Assembly (NCBI GenBank): GCA_036377595.1 | Contig: DASUYB010000089.1 | Span: 186,001 to 250,000 of the forward strand | DNA length: 64,000 bases | Reading direction: 5' to 3' | Source of the DNA: Longimicrobium sp. | GTDB taxonomy: Bacteria; Gemmatimonadota; Gemmatimonadetes; Longimicrobiales; Longimicrobiaceae | Shown here: positions 32,911 to 40,928 of the stretch, one piece after another | Layout: the number at the start of each line of letters is the position of its first letter | How positions within the stretch are numbered: position 1 is the stretch's first letter | The notes under the pieces: model-generated | Told to the model about the DNA's origin: nothing | What the model saw: the letters and a program-made list of their open reading frames with translations, nothing else | Databases searched by the model: none | Translations under genes and position numbers: made by a program

Positions 32911-34064
32911 CCGCTGGTGACGATCAGCACGGCCGTCTTTCCCTCGAGCGATTCGGCCTCGGCCACGTGCGCGAGGGCGGCGAGCGGCGCGGCGGAGGTG
33001 AACTCGCACACCAGGCCGGCCTCGCGCGAGAGGGTGGCGCAGGCGCGGTCCGTCTCCTCGTCGGGAACGGCGAGCAGCGTGCCGCCGGCCGTATCGAGCT
33101 CGCGCAGCAGCCGCAGCGCGTTGCGCGGGTTCCGCACGGCGATGGAGGCGGCGCGGGTGCTCCCCTCCGCCCCGCCATCCTCGCCGGTCAGGCGGTGGAC
33201 GAGCGGCTGCACACCCTCGGCCTGCGCGCCAACCAGCCGCGGCAGCGCGTCCGTGCGCCCGATCTCGCGCAGCTCGCGGAACCCCTTCCCCGCCGCGGAA
33301 AGCGTGCACCCGTCGCCGACGGGGGCGAGCACCAGGTCCGGCGCGCGCCATCCCAGCTGCTCGGCGATCTCGAATGCCACCGTCTTCTTCCCCTCCACGA
33401 GATAGGGGTTGAAGGCGCAGTTGCGCGAGTACCAGCCTTGCGTCCGCCCCTCCGCCTCGCTCTGGTCGTACGCGAAATCGTAGTCCCCCGCGGCGACGTG
33501 CACCGTGGCGCCGAAGCGCTGCAGCCACGCGAGCTGCTCGGAGCTCGCACGCGCGGGCACCCACACGTGCGCCCGCAGCCCCGCGTGCGCGCAGAACCCG
33601 GCGAGCGAGATGGCCGCGTTCCCCGCCGACGCGCAGAAGAGCGTGTCGCGCCCCGCCGCATCCGCCATCGCCAGCGCGATCGTCGTGGCGCGGTCCTTCA
33701 AGCAGCGCGTGGGGTTGGCCGTCTCGTCCTTGAGCCACAGCTCCTTCAGCCCGAAGCGCCGCGCCAGCCCCGGCGCGGAGACGAGCGGCGTCCCGCCCGC
33801 CGCCAGCACCGCGCGCTCCGGGCGGTCGACGGGGAGGAGCGGCGCGTAGCGGAACACGTCGCCGCGCACCGCGCCCGCGCCGTCGCCAGGGAAGGCGGCG
33901 ACGGCGCCGTAGTCGTAGACCACCTCCAGCACGCCCGCGTCGATCCCGTCGCCGCGGTCGCACGCGGGGCAGAGATACGCGCCGACGTCGGGCGGATACG
34001 CCGCGCCGCACCGCAGGCAGCGCAGCTCGGCGACGTGGGCGAGAGGGGCAGAAGGCGAGGACAT
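32898..34064 (-). CDS. thrC: Threonine synthase (PLP-dependent, with N-terminal zinc ribbon)
   Basis: A 388-residue fold-type II PLP enzyme predicted to convert O-phosphohomoserine to threonine. The first 40 residues hold a ribbon with Cys16, 19, 32 and 35 (LRCLRCGAAY and YLCPACDRG). The PLP lysine is Lys123 in NPTRCLKDRAT. SAGNAAIS is the phosphate/Asn loop, and the glycine-rich region is APVGDGCTLS. Length and ribbon match one thrC subgroup, but diaminopropionate lyase-type relatives cannot be fully excluded. There is no ribosome binding site before the ATG; the promoter sits so close that a leaderless mRNA is plausible. R8 repeats bracket the gene. Confidence 0.85.
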   Translation of the reverse strand: MSSPSAPLAHVAELRCLRCGAAYPPDVGAYLCPACDRGDGIDAGVLEVVYDYGAVAAFPGDGAGAVRGDVFRYAPLLPVDRPERAVLAAGGTPLVSAPGLARRFGLKELWLKDETANPTRCLKDRATTIALAMADAAGRDTLFCASAGNAAISLAGFCAHAGLRAHVWVPARASSEQLAWLQRFGATVHVAAGDYDFAYDQSEAEGRTQGWYSRNCAFNPYLVEGKKTVAFEIAEQLGWRAPDLVLAPVGDGCTLSAAGKGFRELREIGRTDALPRLVGAQAEGVQPLVHRLTGEDGGAEGSTRAASIAVRNPRNALRLLRELDTAGGTLLAVPDEETDRACATLSREAGLVCEFTSAAPLAALAHVAEAESLEGKTAVLIVTSGRAD

Positions 34065-34071
34065 AAAGACG

Positions 34072-34100
34072 ATCGTATACTGTATACAAGCTACCTGCAA
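34072..34100 (-). promoter_or_regulatory. Putative threonine synthase promoter with overlapping GTATAC dyad
   Basis: On the minus strand, TTGCAG (34100-34095), a 17-bp spacer and TACGAT (34077-34072) place the expected transcription start at or beside the A of the ATG. A GTATAC-T-GTATAC dyad (34075-34087) overlaps the -10 element and resembles GntR-type operator halves. Confidence 0.45.
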
Positions 34101-34133
34101 GGGACGTGTGCGGGTGCGTCGGACGCGCGTTGA

Positions 34134-34307
34134 GACGGGCGGGTAAACCCGCGGCTGGAACATTGGGAAGCCTGCTGCGCAGGCTGCGGAGTCCGCTGTC
34201 GTGCGATGCCGCGGCCATTCGCGCCGCCGCATCGCCCGAGTGCAGTTGAAGCCTCGCGCGGTTTGCGAGGCTTTCCAATGTTCCAGCCGCGGCTTCAGCC
34301 GCCCGTC
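34134..34307. repeat. R8 palindromic repeat, copy 2
   Basis: Begins GACGGGCGGGTAAACCCGCG and GCTGGAACATTGGGAAGCC, and ends with the near-exact reverse complement (GGCTTTCCAATGTTCCAGCC, GCCGCCCGTC). With copy 1 it flanks the threonine synthase gene. Confidence 0.8.
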
Positions 34308-34417
34308 ACGATGGTAGCGGCGATCACGTTCCCCCAGTTCCCCATCTCCGCCAAACGTTGTAACATCAGTCCGCCGCACGTTGAGCGCGGCTCACTCTCC
34401 CGCACATCTTCCGCCCC

Positions 34418-36484
34418 ATGCGAAAGCCCCTCTCCCTGGCGGCCTGGATCGCCGTCGCCGCGCTCGGCGCCACGTCGCTCGCGCTCATCGCCCTGCACCG
34501 CGGCGAAACGATCAACGCGGCGTGGCTGGTGACCGCCGCCGTCTGCACCTACGCGGTGGCGTACCGCTTCTACTCGCGCTTCCTGGCGCGCCGCGTGTTC
34601 GGGCTCGACGACCGCCGCGCCACCCCCGCCGAGCGGCTGAACAACGGCGTCGACTTCGTCCCCACCAACCGCTGGGTGCTGTTCGGCCACCACTTCGCGG
34701 CCATCGCCGGCGCCGGCCCGCTTGTCGGACCGGTGCTCGCGGCGCAGTTCGGCTATCTCCCCGGCACCCTCTGGCTGATCGTCGGCGTCGTCCTGGCCGG
34801 CGCGGTGCAGGACTTCATCATCCTCTTCGCCAGCATGCGCAGGGACGGCAAGTCGCTGGGGCAGATGGCGCGCGAGGAGATCAACACCGTGACCGGCTTC
34901 ACCGCGATGGTGGCCGTGCTGGCGATCATGGGGATCCTGCTGGCCGTCCTCGCCCTGATCGTGGTGAACGCGCTCAAGCACAGCCCGTGGGGGATGTTCA
35001 CCATCGCCTGCACGGTGCCCATCGCGCTGCTGATGGGGTTCTGGATGCACACCTTCCGCCCCGGCAGGGTCGGCGAGGCGTCGGCCATCGGCGTGGTCCT
35101 CGTCCTCCTCGCCACCATCGGGGGGAAGTGGGTGGCCGAGAATCCCGCGCTCGCGGCGTTCTTCACGGTGGAGGGGAAGACGCTCGTCTGGCTGCTGATG
35201 GGGTACGGCTTCGTCGCCTCCGTCCTTCCCGTCTGGGTGCTCCTCTGCCCGCGCGACTACCTGTCGACCTTCCTGAAGATCGGGACGATCCTGGCGCTCG
35301 CGGCCGGCATCCTGATCACCCTGCCGACGATGCACATGCCCGCGCTCACGCAGTTCGTGGACGGCACCGGGCCCGTGTTCGCGGGGAAGCTCTTCCCCTT
35401 CGCCTTCATCACCGTGGCGTGCGGGGCCATCAGCGGCTTCCATGCGCTGGTCTCGTCGGGGACCACGCCGAAGATGCTGACGCGCGAGGGCGACGCGCGC
35501 ATGGTGGGCTACGGCGCGATGCTGATGGAGAGCTTCGTGGGGGTGATGGCGATGGTGGCCGCGGGGATCCTGCAGCCCGGCGTGTACTTCGCCATCAACT
35601 CGCCCGCCGGCGTCGTCGGAGGGACGCTGGCCGAGGCGACGCGCACCATCGCCGCCTGGGGGTTCGTGGTGACGCCCGCCGACATGGAGGCGCTGGCGCG
35701 GCAGGTCGGCGAGCAGACGCTGCTCGCGCGGACCGGCGGCGCGCCGTCGCTGGCGGTGGGGATGGCGCAGATCTTCTCGGGCGTGTTCGGCGGCGGCGCG
35801 CTGGCGGCGGTGTGGTACCACTTCGCCATCATGTTCGAGGCGCTGTTCATCCTGACCACCATCGACACGGGGACGCGCGTCGGGCGCTTCATGCTGCAGG
35901 AGCTGCTCGGCCACGTGTGGAAGCCGCTGGGGCGCACCTCGTGGTACCCGTCGGTGGTGGTCTCCAGCGGGCTGATGGTGGCGTTCTGGGGATACTTCCT
36001 CTACCAGGGCGTGGTCGACCCGCTCGGGGGGATCAACTCGCTCTGGCCGCTGTTCGGCATCTCCAACCAGCTGCTGGCGGCCATCGCGCTGTGCGTGGGG
36101 ACGACGGTGCTGATCAAGATGGGGAAGGCGCGCTACGCCTGGGTGACGCTGGCGCCGCTGGCCTGGCTGGCGACGGTGACGTTCACGGCGGGGTGGCAGA
36201 AGGTGTTCTCGGCCGACGCCAGGCTCGGCTTCATCGCCCACGCGCGGATGATCGAGGCGAAGCTGGCCGGCGGCGCCCTTCCCGCCGGCGCGAAGACCAT
36301 CGCCGACGCGCAGCGGATGCTGTTCAACGACCGGATGGACGCCATCGTCGCGCTCGTGTTCATGGCCGTGGTGGTGATGGTGCTGGCCGCGTCGATCGCG
36401 CAGTGGGTCCTCATCCTCTCCCGCCGCCGCCCCGCGGTGATGACGGAGACCCCCTTCGTCGCCAGCGCCTTCGCGGGAGATTGA
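34418..36484 (+). CDS. cstA: Carbon starvation protein A (peptide/pyruvate transporter family)
   Basis: A 688-residue polytopic inner-membrane protein with about sixteen hydrophobic segments. CstA hallmarks are present: the NNGVDFVPTNRWVLFGHHFA segment near residue 70, AGAGPLVGPVLAAQFG, GAVQDFIILFASMRRDGKS, SGTTPKMLTREGDARMVGYG and the C-terminal CstA_5TM-like part. It imports peptides or pyruvate under carbon limitation in characterised bacteria. Length fits. The upstream sequence is R8 copy 2 and no CRP-type site was recognised. Confidence 0.95.
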   Translation: MRKPLSLAAWIAVAALGATSLALIALHRGETINAAWLVTAAVCTYAVAYRFYSRFLARRVFGLDDRRATPAERLNNGVDFVPTNRWVLFGHHFAAIAGAGPLVGPVLAAQFGYLPGTLWLIVGVVLAGAVQDFIILFASMRRDGKSLGQMAREEINTVTGFTAMVAVLAIMGILLAVLALIVVNALKHSPWGMFTIACTVPIALLMGFWMHTFRPGRVGEASAIGVVLVLLATIGGKWVAENPALAAFFTVEGKTLVWLLMGYGFVASVLPVWVLLCPRDYLSTFLKIGTILALAAGILITLPTMHMPALTQFVDGTGPVFAGKLFPFAFITVACGAISGFHALVSSGTTPKMLTREGDARMVGYGAMLMESFVGVMAMVAAGILQPGVYFAINSPAGVVGGTLAEATRTIAAWGFVVTPADMEALARQVGEQTLLARTGGAPSLAVGMAQIFSGVFGGGALAAVWYHFAIMFEALFILTTIDTGTRVGRFMLQELLGHVWKPLGRTSWYPSVVVSSGLMVAFWGYFLYQGVVDPLGGINSLWPLFGISNQLLAAIALCVGTTVLIKMGKARYAWVTLAPLAWLATVTFTAGWQKVFSADARLGFIAHARMIEAKLAGGALPAGAKTIADAQRMLFNDRMDAIVALVFMAVVVMVLAASIAQWVLILSRRRPAVMTETPFVASAFAGD

Positions 36485-36506
36485 GACCGATCCGAAAAAG
36501 ACTTGC

Positions 36507-36570
36507 CTCACACAGAGCAGCAGAGGCAGCAGAGAACTCACCTCTGCTGCCTCTGCTGCTCTGCGTGAGA
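36507..36570. repeat. Palindromic repeat family R4, copy 3
   Basis: Hairpin of CTCACACAGAGCAGCAGAGG and its complement between two convergent genes. It ends GTGAGAAAAAAG on the plus strand. It can serve as a bidirectional terminator for cstA and the MNIO operon. Confidence 0.75.
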
Positions 36571-36584
36571 AAAAAGATCGGCGG

Positions 36585-37232
36585 TCAGCGCACGGATGCA
36601 TCGAGGACGCGCTCGACCAGGCCGCTGCCACGGCGGTCGAGGAGGAGATGGAACTCGCCCTCGGGCACGTCGTCGTACGGGAGCGGATCTTTGGCGGTGA
36701 GGTGGCGCAGCAGGATCGTCGGATCGTGCGCGAACGTGGCGACGCGGACGAGGGGATGCGAGGTGACGTCATCACCCGGGTCCTGCTCGGAGACGCGGCT
36801 CGGCTGGGGGGCCATCGCCAGCTCGTAGCGCATCATCTCGTAGTCCACCACCTCGCGCAGGTAGGGCGACGAGAGGCGGCCGCGCTCCAGCGCGCCGCGC
36901 ACGAACGCCGCGAAGCGCTCCGCCTCGCGGCGCATGTTGCGGTCGGGGGCGTGCTCGGCCCAGAACTCGTCGGCCACGGCGCGCGCCTCGCCGCCCAGCA
37001 GGTGCAGCGCGCCGGGGAAGATCGTCGCCAGCGTGGTGATGCGGTTGTAGCGGTAGAGAGTGCAGTTCACCGCCATCCCGCGCTGCCCGGCGGCCGCGGC
37101 CAGGCGCCGGCGCTCGACGTCCGTCAGCTCGTATCCGGCCAGCGACGCGTCGGGATCGGCCGCCACGCGCCGGCAAAAGGCGAGCGACGCCGTCATCTCC
37201 GCCAGCGCGATCTGGAAGCCGCGGAGCGACAT
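36585..37232 (-). CDS. DUF2063 / HvfC-like partner of the MNIO enzyme
   Basis: A 215-residue protein. The N-terminal DUF2063-type domain (about 1-110) begins LRGFQIALAEMTASLAFCRRV and has the helical pattern VNCTLYRYNRITTLATIFPG seen in HvfC/BufC proteins. The C-terminal part ends in beta strands (GEFHLLLDRRGSGLVERVL). Such partners bind the precursor leader and deliver it to the DUF692 enzyme in methanobactin, TglHI and bufferin systems. The ATG overlaps the stop of the DUF692 gene by four bases, so the two are translated together. Confidence 0.8.
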   Translation of the reverse strand: MSLRGFQIALAEMTASLAFCRRVAADPDASLAGYELTDVERRRLAAAAGQRGMAVNCTLYRYNRITTLATIFPGALHLLGGEARAVADEFWAEHAPDRNMRREAERFAAFVRGALERGRLSSPYLREVVDYEMMRYELAMAPQPSRVSEQDPGDDVTSHPLVRVATFAHDPTILLRHLTAKDPLPYDDVPEGEFHLLLDRRGSGLVERVLDASVR

Positions 37233-38167
37233 CAGGCCGCGCGGCGGTGGCGGCGCCAGACCTCGCGCGCGGTGCACAGCTCGCGGATCACCCCCTCCGC
37301 GCCCATCGCCGGGTACCACCCCTCGTGGAACTCGAAGGTGACGGCGCACAGGTTGGGACACGCCTCGACCACGTCCGGCAGCAGCTCCCACACTGCCTGG
37401 GCGACCGGGCCTGCGTGCGAGTCGGTGTACAGCCCCGCCAGCTCGCTCCCGCCCGCGATGTGCAGCTCCACCACCGCGGACAGGTCCAGCGCGAAGATGA
37501 ACGCGCGCGGGTCGAAGCCGTGGTTCGTCGAATTCACGACGACGTTGTGCACGTCCAGCAGCAGCCCGCACCCGGTGCGCGCCGTCAGCGCGTTCAGGAA
37601 CTCGGGCTCCGTCATCTCCTGCTCGGGGAGATCCACGTAGTACACGTTGTTCTCCAGCAGGAAGGGCACGGGGATGCGCGACTGCACGTACTCCACGCGC
37701 TCGATCATCATCTCCAGCACCTCGCGGTCGTACGGCACCGCCAGCGCCATGCTGGCCGACAGCTCGGTGTGCGCGTCCACGCCGGGGAGGCGGATGAAGG
37801 AGAGATGGTCGCTGTGCCACGGCATCCGGTACCGTTGCTGCCACCGCGCGAGCTGCTCCACGTGGCCCGTGTCGAGCGGGTCCGCGCTGCCGATCGACAA
37901 CCCCACGCTGTGCCCGACGATCGTGAGCGCCTGGGCCGCGCGGTCGAGGATCTCCATCTGCGACTCGCTCTCCACGAAGCGCGCCGGGGCGGACGGGCCC
38001 TCGTCGCTCCACGCGCGGTCGGGGATGGTGGCCAGGTAGTCGAGCTCGGCCGCGTGGTCCGCCACGAACGCCTGCAGCGACGGGTTGTACAACACGCCCA
38101 CGCCCAGCCGCGGCAGCGCGGCCAGCCGCCTGCGCGCGGCGATCGGGTCGGATGCGATGACGGTCAT
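37232..38167 (-). CDS. DUF692 multinuclear non-heme iron oxidase (MNIO)
   Basis: A 311-residue TIM-barrel enzyme of the DUF692/MbnB/TglH/HvfB family, which uses two or three irons to modify cysteines in ribosomal peptides. The N-terminus LGVGVLYNPSLQAFV and metal-ligand segments are visible: MPWHSDHLSF, FLLENNVYYVDLPEQ, LLLDVHNVVVNSTNHG, VELHIAGGSE, YTDSHAGPV and FEFHEGWYP. The ATG at 38167 is chosen because the family starts there. A 48-codon precursor-like gene lies 71 bp upstream and the DUF2063 partner overlaps downstream, which is the standard MNIO operon order. Confidence 0.92.
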   Translation of the reverse strand: MTVIASDPIAARRRLAALPRLGVGVLYNPSLQAFVADHAAELDYLATIPDRAWSDEGPSAPARFVESESQMEILDRAAQALTIVGHSVGLSIGSADPLDTGHVEQLARWQQRYRMPWHSDHLSFIRLPGVDAHTELSASMALAVPYDREVLEMMIERVEYVQSRIPVPFLLENNVYYVDLPEQEMTEPEFLNALTARTGCGLLLDVHNVVVNSTNHGFDPRAFIFALDLSAVVELHIAGGSELAGLYTDSHAGPVAQAVWELLPDVVEACPNLCAVTFEFHEGWYPAMGAEGVIRELCTAREVWRRHRRAA

Positions 38168-38192
38168 CTGCGGTGATGCGAAAGGAACGGAT

Positions 38193-38232
38193 CGCCGCTC
38201 CCGGACCAGCCGTGGCCTGCCCGGGAGCGGCG
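38193..38232 (-). terminator. Hairpin between precursor and MNIO genes, possible attenuator
   Basis: A perfect 12-bp stem (CGCCGCTCCCGG) with a 16-base loop sits in the gap between precursor and enzyme. It lacks a T-run, so partial termination or RNA stabilisation is more likely than full stop. Such features let precursor outnumber enzyme. Confidence 0.5.
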
Positions 38233-38238
38233 GCTCGG

Positions 38239-38385
38239 TCACTCGGCCGAGGCGACCTCGACGATCTTCACGATCGGATCGTTCGGATCGGTGGGGCCAA
38301 TGCCCGAGAGGCATGCCGGGCAGTACGTGGGGTCCTTCGGGTCGGTCGGCTCGAGGGTGGGGTAGCGCTCGATCGTATCGGCCAT
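38239..38385 (-). CDS. Putative MNIO-modified RiPP precursor peptide, 48 residues
   Basis: A short gene with an ideal ribosome binding site (GGAGG, five bases before ATG). The leader-like N-terminus is MADTIERYPTLE. Two copies of a PTDPxDP motif (EPTDPKDPTYC and GPTDPNDPIV) surround the only two cysteines, in YCPAC. The tail is hydrophobic then acidic (IVKIVEVASAE). No signal peptide is present, unlike bufferins. The Cys pair and the position directly upstream of DUF692 and DUF2063 genes make it the likely substrate. The modification and function are inferred. I do not recognise it as a known MNIO substrate class. Confidence 0.75.
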   Translation of the reverse strand: MADTIERYPTLEPTDPKDPTYCPACLSGIGPTDPNDPIVKIVEVASAE

Positions 38386-38757
38386 GTAGGCCTCCGTATG
38401 GGGTGTGGGTTCCGGGGGAGGAAAAAGCGACGGAGCCCGTCCCGGACCGGACTCCTTGTATCGGATGGTGCCACCGATGTCCACAAAGGCGCTGCACGAA
38501 GGCGCGGGGAAGCGCCGGAGATCGCACACGCGGCCCGCAATCATAACCCCGAAGTTCCGGTCCACGCAACGATGAAACGGCGGAAAACATCAGTGTTCAT
38601 CCGGACCGCGCCGGTGGCGCCGGAATCGAAGCGCGGTCTCCACGGCGGAGCGGACGAGGTGGCCGCGGCTTGTGAAGCCGGGCGACGCGCGCGAATCTTC
38701 CACCCGCGCCCTGCCGTAATCTCCCCACTGTCGGAGACTCGAAACGCACGACGCGTC
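38386..38757. other. Divergent promoter region between the RiPP-like operon and the VanW fusion
   Basis: About 370 bp with no supported gene. It should hold promoters for both directions (a candidate for the operon is listed separately). No promoter was recognised for the plus-strand gene. Confidence 0.45.
38457..38486 (-). promoter_or_regulatory. Candidate promoter of the RiPP-like operon
   Basis: On the minus strand, TTGTGG (38486-38481), an 18-bp spacer and GATACA (38462-38457) lie about 71 bp before the precursor start. Confidence 0.35.
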
Positions 38758-40587
38758 ATGGACACCGCCTTCCCCGCCCCACGCACCCTTCGCCCGGACG
38801 AGCCGGTGCGCCACACGCGCACGGGCGCGGCCGTCTTCCGCGCCAAGGCCACGCTCTTCCAGCTCCGCCGCGCCGTCGCCGAAATGGGTGATGCGCCCCG
38901 GCGCCATCCCCGCGCCGGGGAGTTGCGGGACGCGCCGGTGCTCGGCGAGTCGGTGACCGCGCTGTGGACGGACGGCGGCGCGGCCGAGCGCCCGCTGGTC
39001 GCGGGGAAGGTGCACAACCTCCGCGTTGCGCTGCGGCGGCTGGACGGCGTGGTGGTGCCCGCGGGCGCGACCTTCTCGTTCTGGCGGCAGGTCGGCCGGG
39101 CGACGCGGCTGCGCGGGTTCGTGCGCGGGCGCGAGCTGCGCGAGGGGTGCCTGATCCCCACGGTCGGCGGCGGGCTGTGCCAGCTCTCCGGCGCGCTGTA
39201 CGACGCCGCCCTGCAGGCCGGGTGCGAGATCGTGGAGCGGCACGCGCACACGCGCGGCGTTCCCGGGTCGCAGGCGGAGCGCGGGCGCGACGCCACCGTG
39301 TTCTGGAACTACGTGGACCTGCGCTTCCGCTCGCCGCGCCCGTTGCGCGTCGAGGCGCGGATGGATGCGGACACGCTCACCGTGCGCCTGCGCGGCCTCC
39401 CCGCCGGGGGCGAGGCGCGGACGCGAACGCCGGCGCGCGTACGCGTGCTGCGGGTGCTGGGAGGCGAACCGCGCAGCTGCGGGTCGTGCGGCCAGGACGA
39501 GTGCTTCCGCCACGACGACCGCCCGCGCGAGCCGGCCGGACGCGCCGCGCACCTGGTGGACGAGTGGTGGCCTGAGCTGGACCGCTATCTCGCCGGCGTC
39601 AGGAGACCGGGCGACGTGCTGGGGATTCCGCTGGACGGGCGGCGGTTCCGCAGGCCGGCGTATGCGTGGACCACGGACGGCGCCGCGCGCGTGCGGCAGA
39701 GCTGGCGGCAGACGCTGGCGCGGGCGTGGCGCTCGCGCCGGCTGGCGGCGCAGGGCGCGGCCCGGCAGCGCGCGCTGCTGGCGGCCGCGGCGGCGCTGGC
39801 GGAGAGCTACCTGCCGCTCCTGCGGTGGGACGTGACGCACGTCGTCGTCTCCCAGAACCTGCTCCCGTTCCTGTGGCGCGGCGGCCACCTGGGCGGGCGC
39901 ACCTTCGACGTGCTGATGTCGTCGCCGCCAATGGCCGAGCTGCACGCGCGGCTCGACGCGGCGGCGCGGCTGCACCCCGGCAGCCCCACGCTGGCCGACT
40001 TCCGCGCGGACGAATCGCTCGTCCGCGACGAGGCCGAGGCGCTGGCGCACGCGCGCCGCGTCGTCACGCCGCACCGCGACGTGGCCGCGCTGTTCGGCGA
40101 GCGCGCCGAGGTGCTGGACTGGGTGATGCCGTCCCCGCGCACGACTCGACGGGGCGACGGCGGGCGCCCGCGCGTCGTCTTCCCCGGCCCGACCGCCGGC
40201 CGCAAGGGCGCGTACGAGCTGCGCGAGGCGCTCGCGGGGATGGAGGTGGAGCTGCGGGCGATGGGCTCGCGGCTGGAGGGTCCCGGCTTCTGGGACGGCG
40301 TGCGCCTGGCGGAGCCGGCGCCGCACTGGCTGGACGGGGCGGATCTCGTCGTGCTCCCCGCGTTCGTGGAGAACCGGCCGCGGCGGCTGCTCGAGGCGCT
40401 GGCGAGCGGCGTTCCCGTCGTCGCCACGGCGGCGTGCGGGCTGGGCGATGCGGAGGGACTCATCACCGTCGACGCGGGCGACGCCCCCGCGCTGCGCGGC
40501 GCGATCCAGCGCGTGCTCGACGCCCGGGTGGCGTCCGCGGCTGAGAGGGTGTCCCCGATTCCTGACACCCCTCGGGTGTCATCCTGA
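38758..40587 (+). CDS. VanW-domain protein fused to a C-terminal glycosyltransferase-like domain
   Basis: A 609-residue fusion. Residues of about 85-215 form a VanW domain (VVPAGATFSFWRQVG, then REGCLIPTVGGGLCQLSGALYDAALQ and ERHAHTRGV). After it a cysteine cluster, SCGSCGQDECFRH (about 236-248), could bind metal. The C-terminal 270 residues look like a GT-B glycosyltransferase: VVFPGPTAGRKGAYELREAL and the donor-site stretch VENRPRRLLEALASGVPVVATAACGLG. Neither substrate is known. The ATG at 38758 lacks a strong ribosome binding site. The last few residues are encoded by repeat sequence (R3). It is divergent from the MNIO operon. Confidence 0.78.
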   Translation: MDTAFPAPRTLRPDEPVRHTRTGAAVFRAKATLFQLRRAVAEMGDAPRRHPRAGELRDAPVLGESVTALWTDGGAAERPLVAGKVHNLRVALRRLDGVVVPAGATFSFWRQVGRATRLRGFVRGRELREGCLIPTVGGGLCQLSGALYDAALQAGCEIVERHAHTRGVPGSQAERGRDATVFWNYVDLRFRSPRPLRVEARMDADTLTVRLRGLPAGGEARTRTPARVRVLRVLGGEPRSCGSCGQDECFRHDDRPREPAGRAAHLVDEWWPELDRYLAGVRRPGDVLGIPLDGRRFRRPAYAWTTDGAARVRQSWRQTLARAWRSRRLAAQGAARQRALLAAAAALAESYLPLLRWDVTHVVVSQNLLPFLWRGGHLGGRTFDVLMSSPPMAELHARLDAAARLHPGSPTLADFRADESLVRDEAEALAHARRVVTPHRDVAALFGERAEVLDWVMPSPRTTRRGDGGRPRVVFPGPTAGRKGAYELREALAGMEVELRAMGSRLEGPGFWDGVRLAEPAPHWLDGADLVVLPAFVENRPRRLLEALASGVPVVATAACGLGDAEGLITVDAGDAPALRGAIQRVLDARVASAAERVSPIPDTPRVSS

Positions 40588-40766
40588 GAGAGGCGCTGCA
40601 TCGAGCTCTCATCCGCACGAGCGCTGGGCGCCGACCGAAGGATCTGCTCGGCGCCGCGATGATCCCGGCTTCTCTCGACGGACTTCCGGCCCGCCCTGCA
40701 AGATCCTTCGGGCGCGCAGGCTTTGGGTAGAACGCGAGTCCGGTGCTCCGCGCCCTCAGGATGACA
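40577..40766. repeat. R3 palindromic element
   Basis: Outer arms TGTCATCCTGAG and CTCAGGATGACA enclose inner arms GAAGGATCT and AGATCCTTC. The architecture matches R2 with different sequence. It begins inside the end of the VanW fusion gene. Confidence 0.7.
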
Positions 40767-40822
40767 TCCGGGAGGGGCCCACTGGGTCTGATCACGCTCT
40801 CCGAGGATCGTCCACGCGCGAC

Positions 40823-40872
40823 ATCATCCCCCCGCCACGCCTGCGCGGTTGCACGGCGGGTGGGGGGATGAT
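40823..40872. terminator. Hairpin of C-rich and G-rich arms
   Basis: ATCATCCCCCCGCC pairs with GGTGGGGGGATGAT apart from one mismatch around a 22-base loop. It lies 56 bp before the symporter gene. Termination of upstream readthrough is possible. Confidence 0.4.
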
Positions 40873-40928
40873 CTATTGCGCACCTTCACCCCATCTCCCG
40901 CGTCGTCCCACTCTCGATCTCGCCCGGC

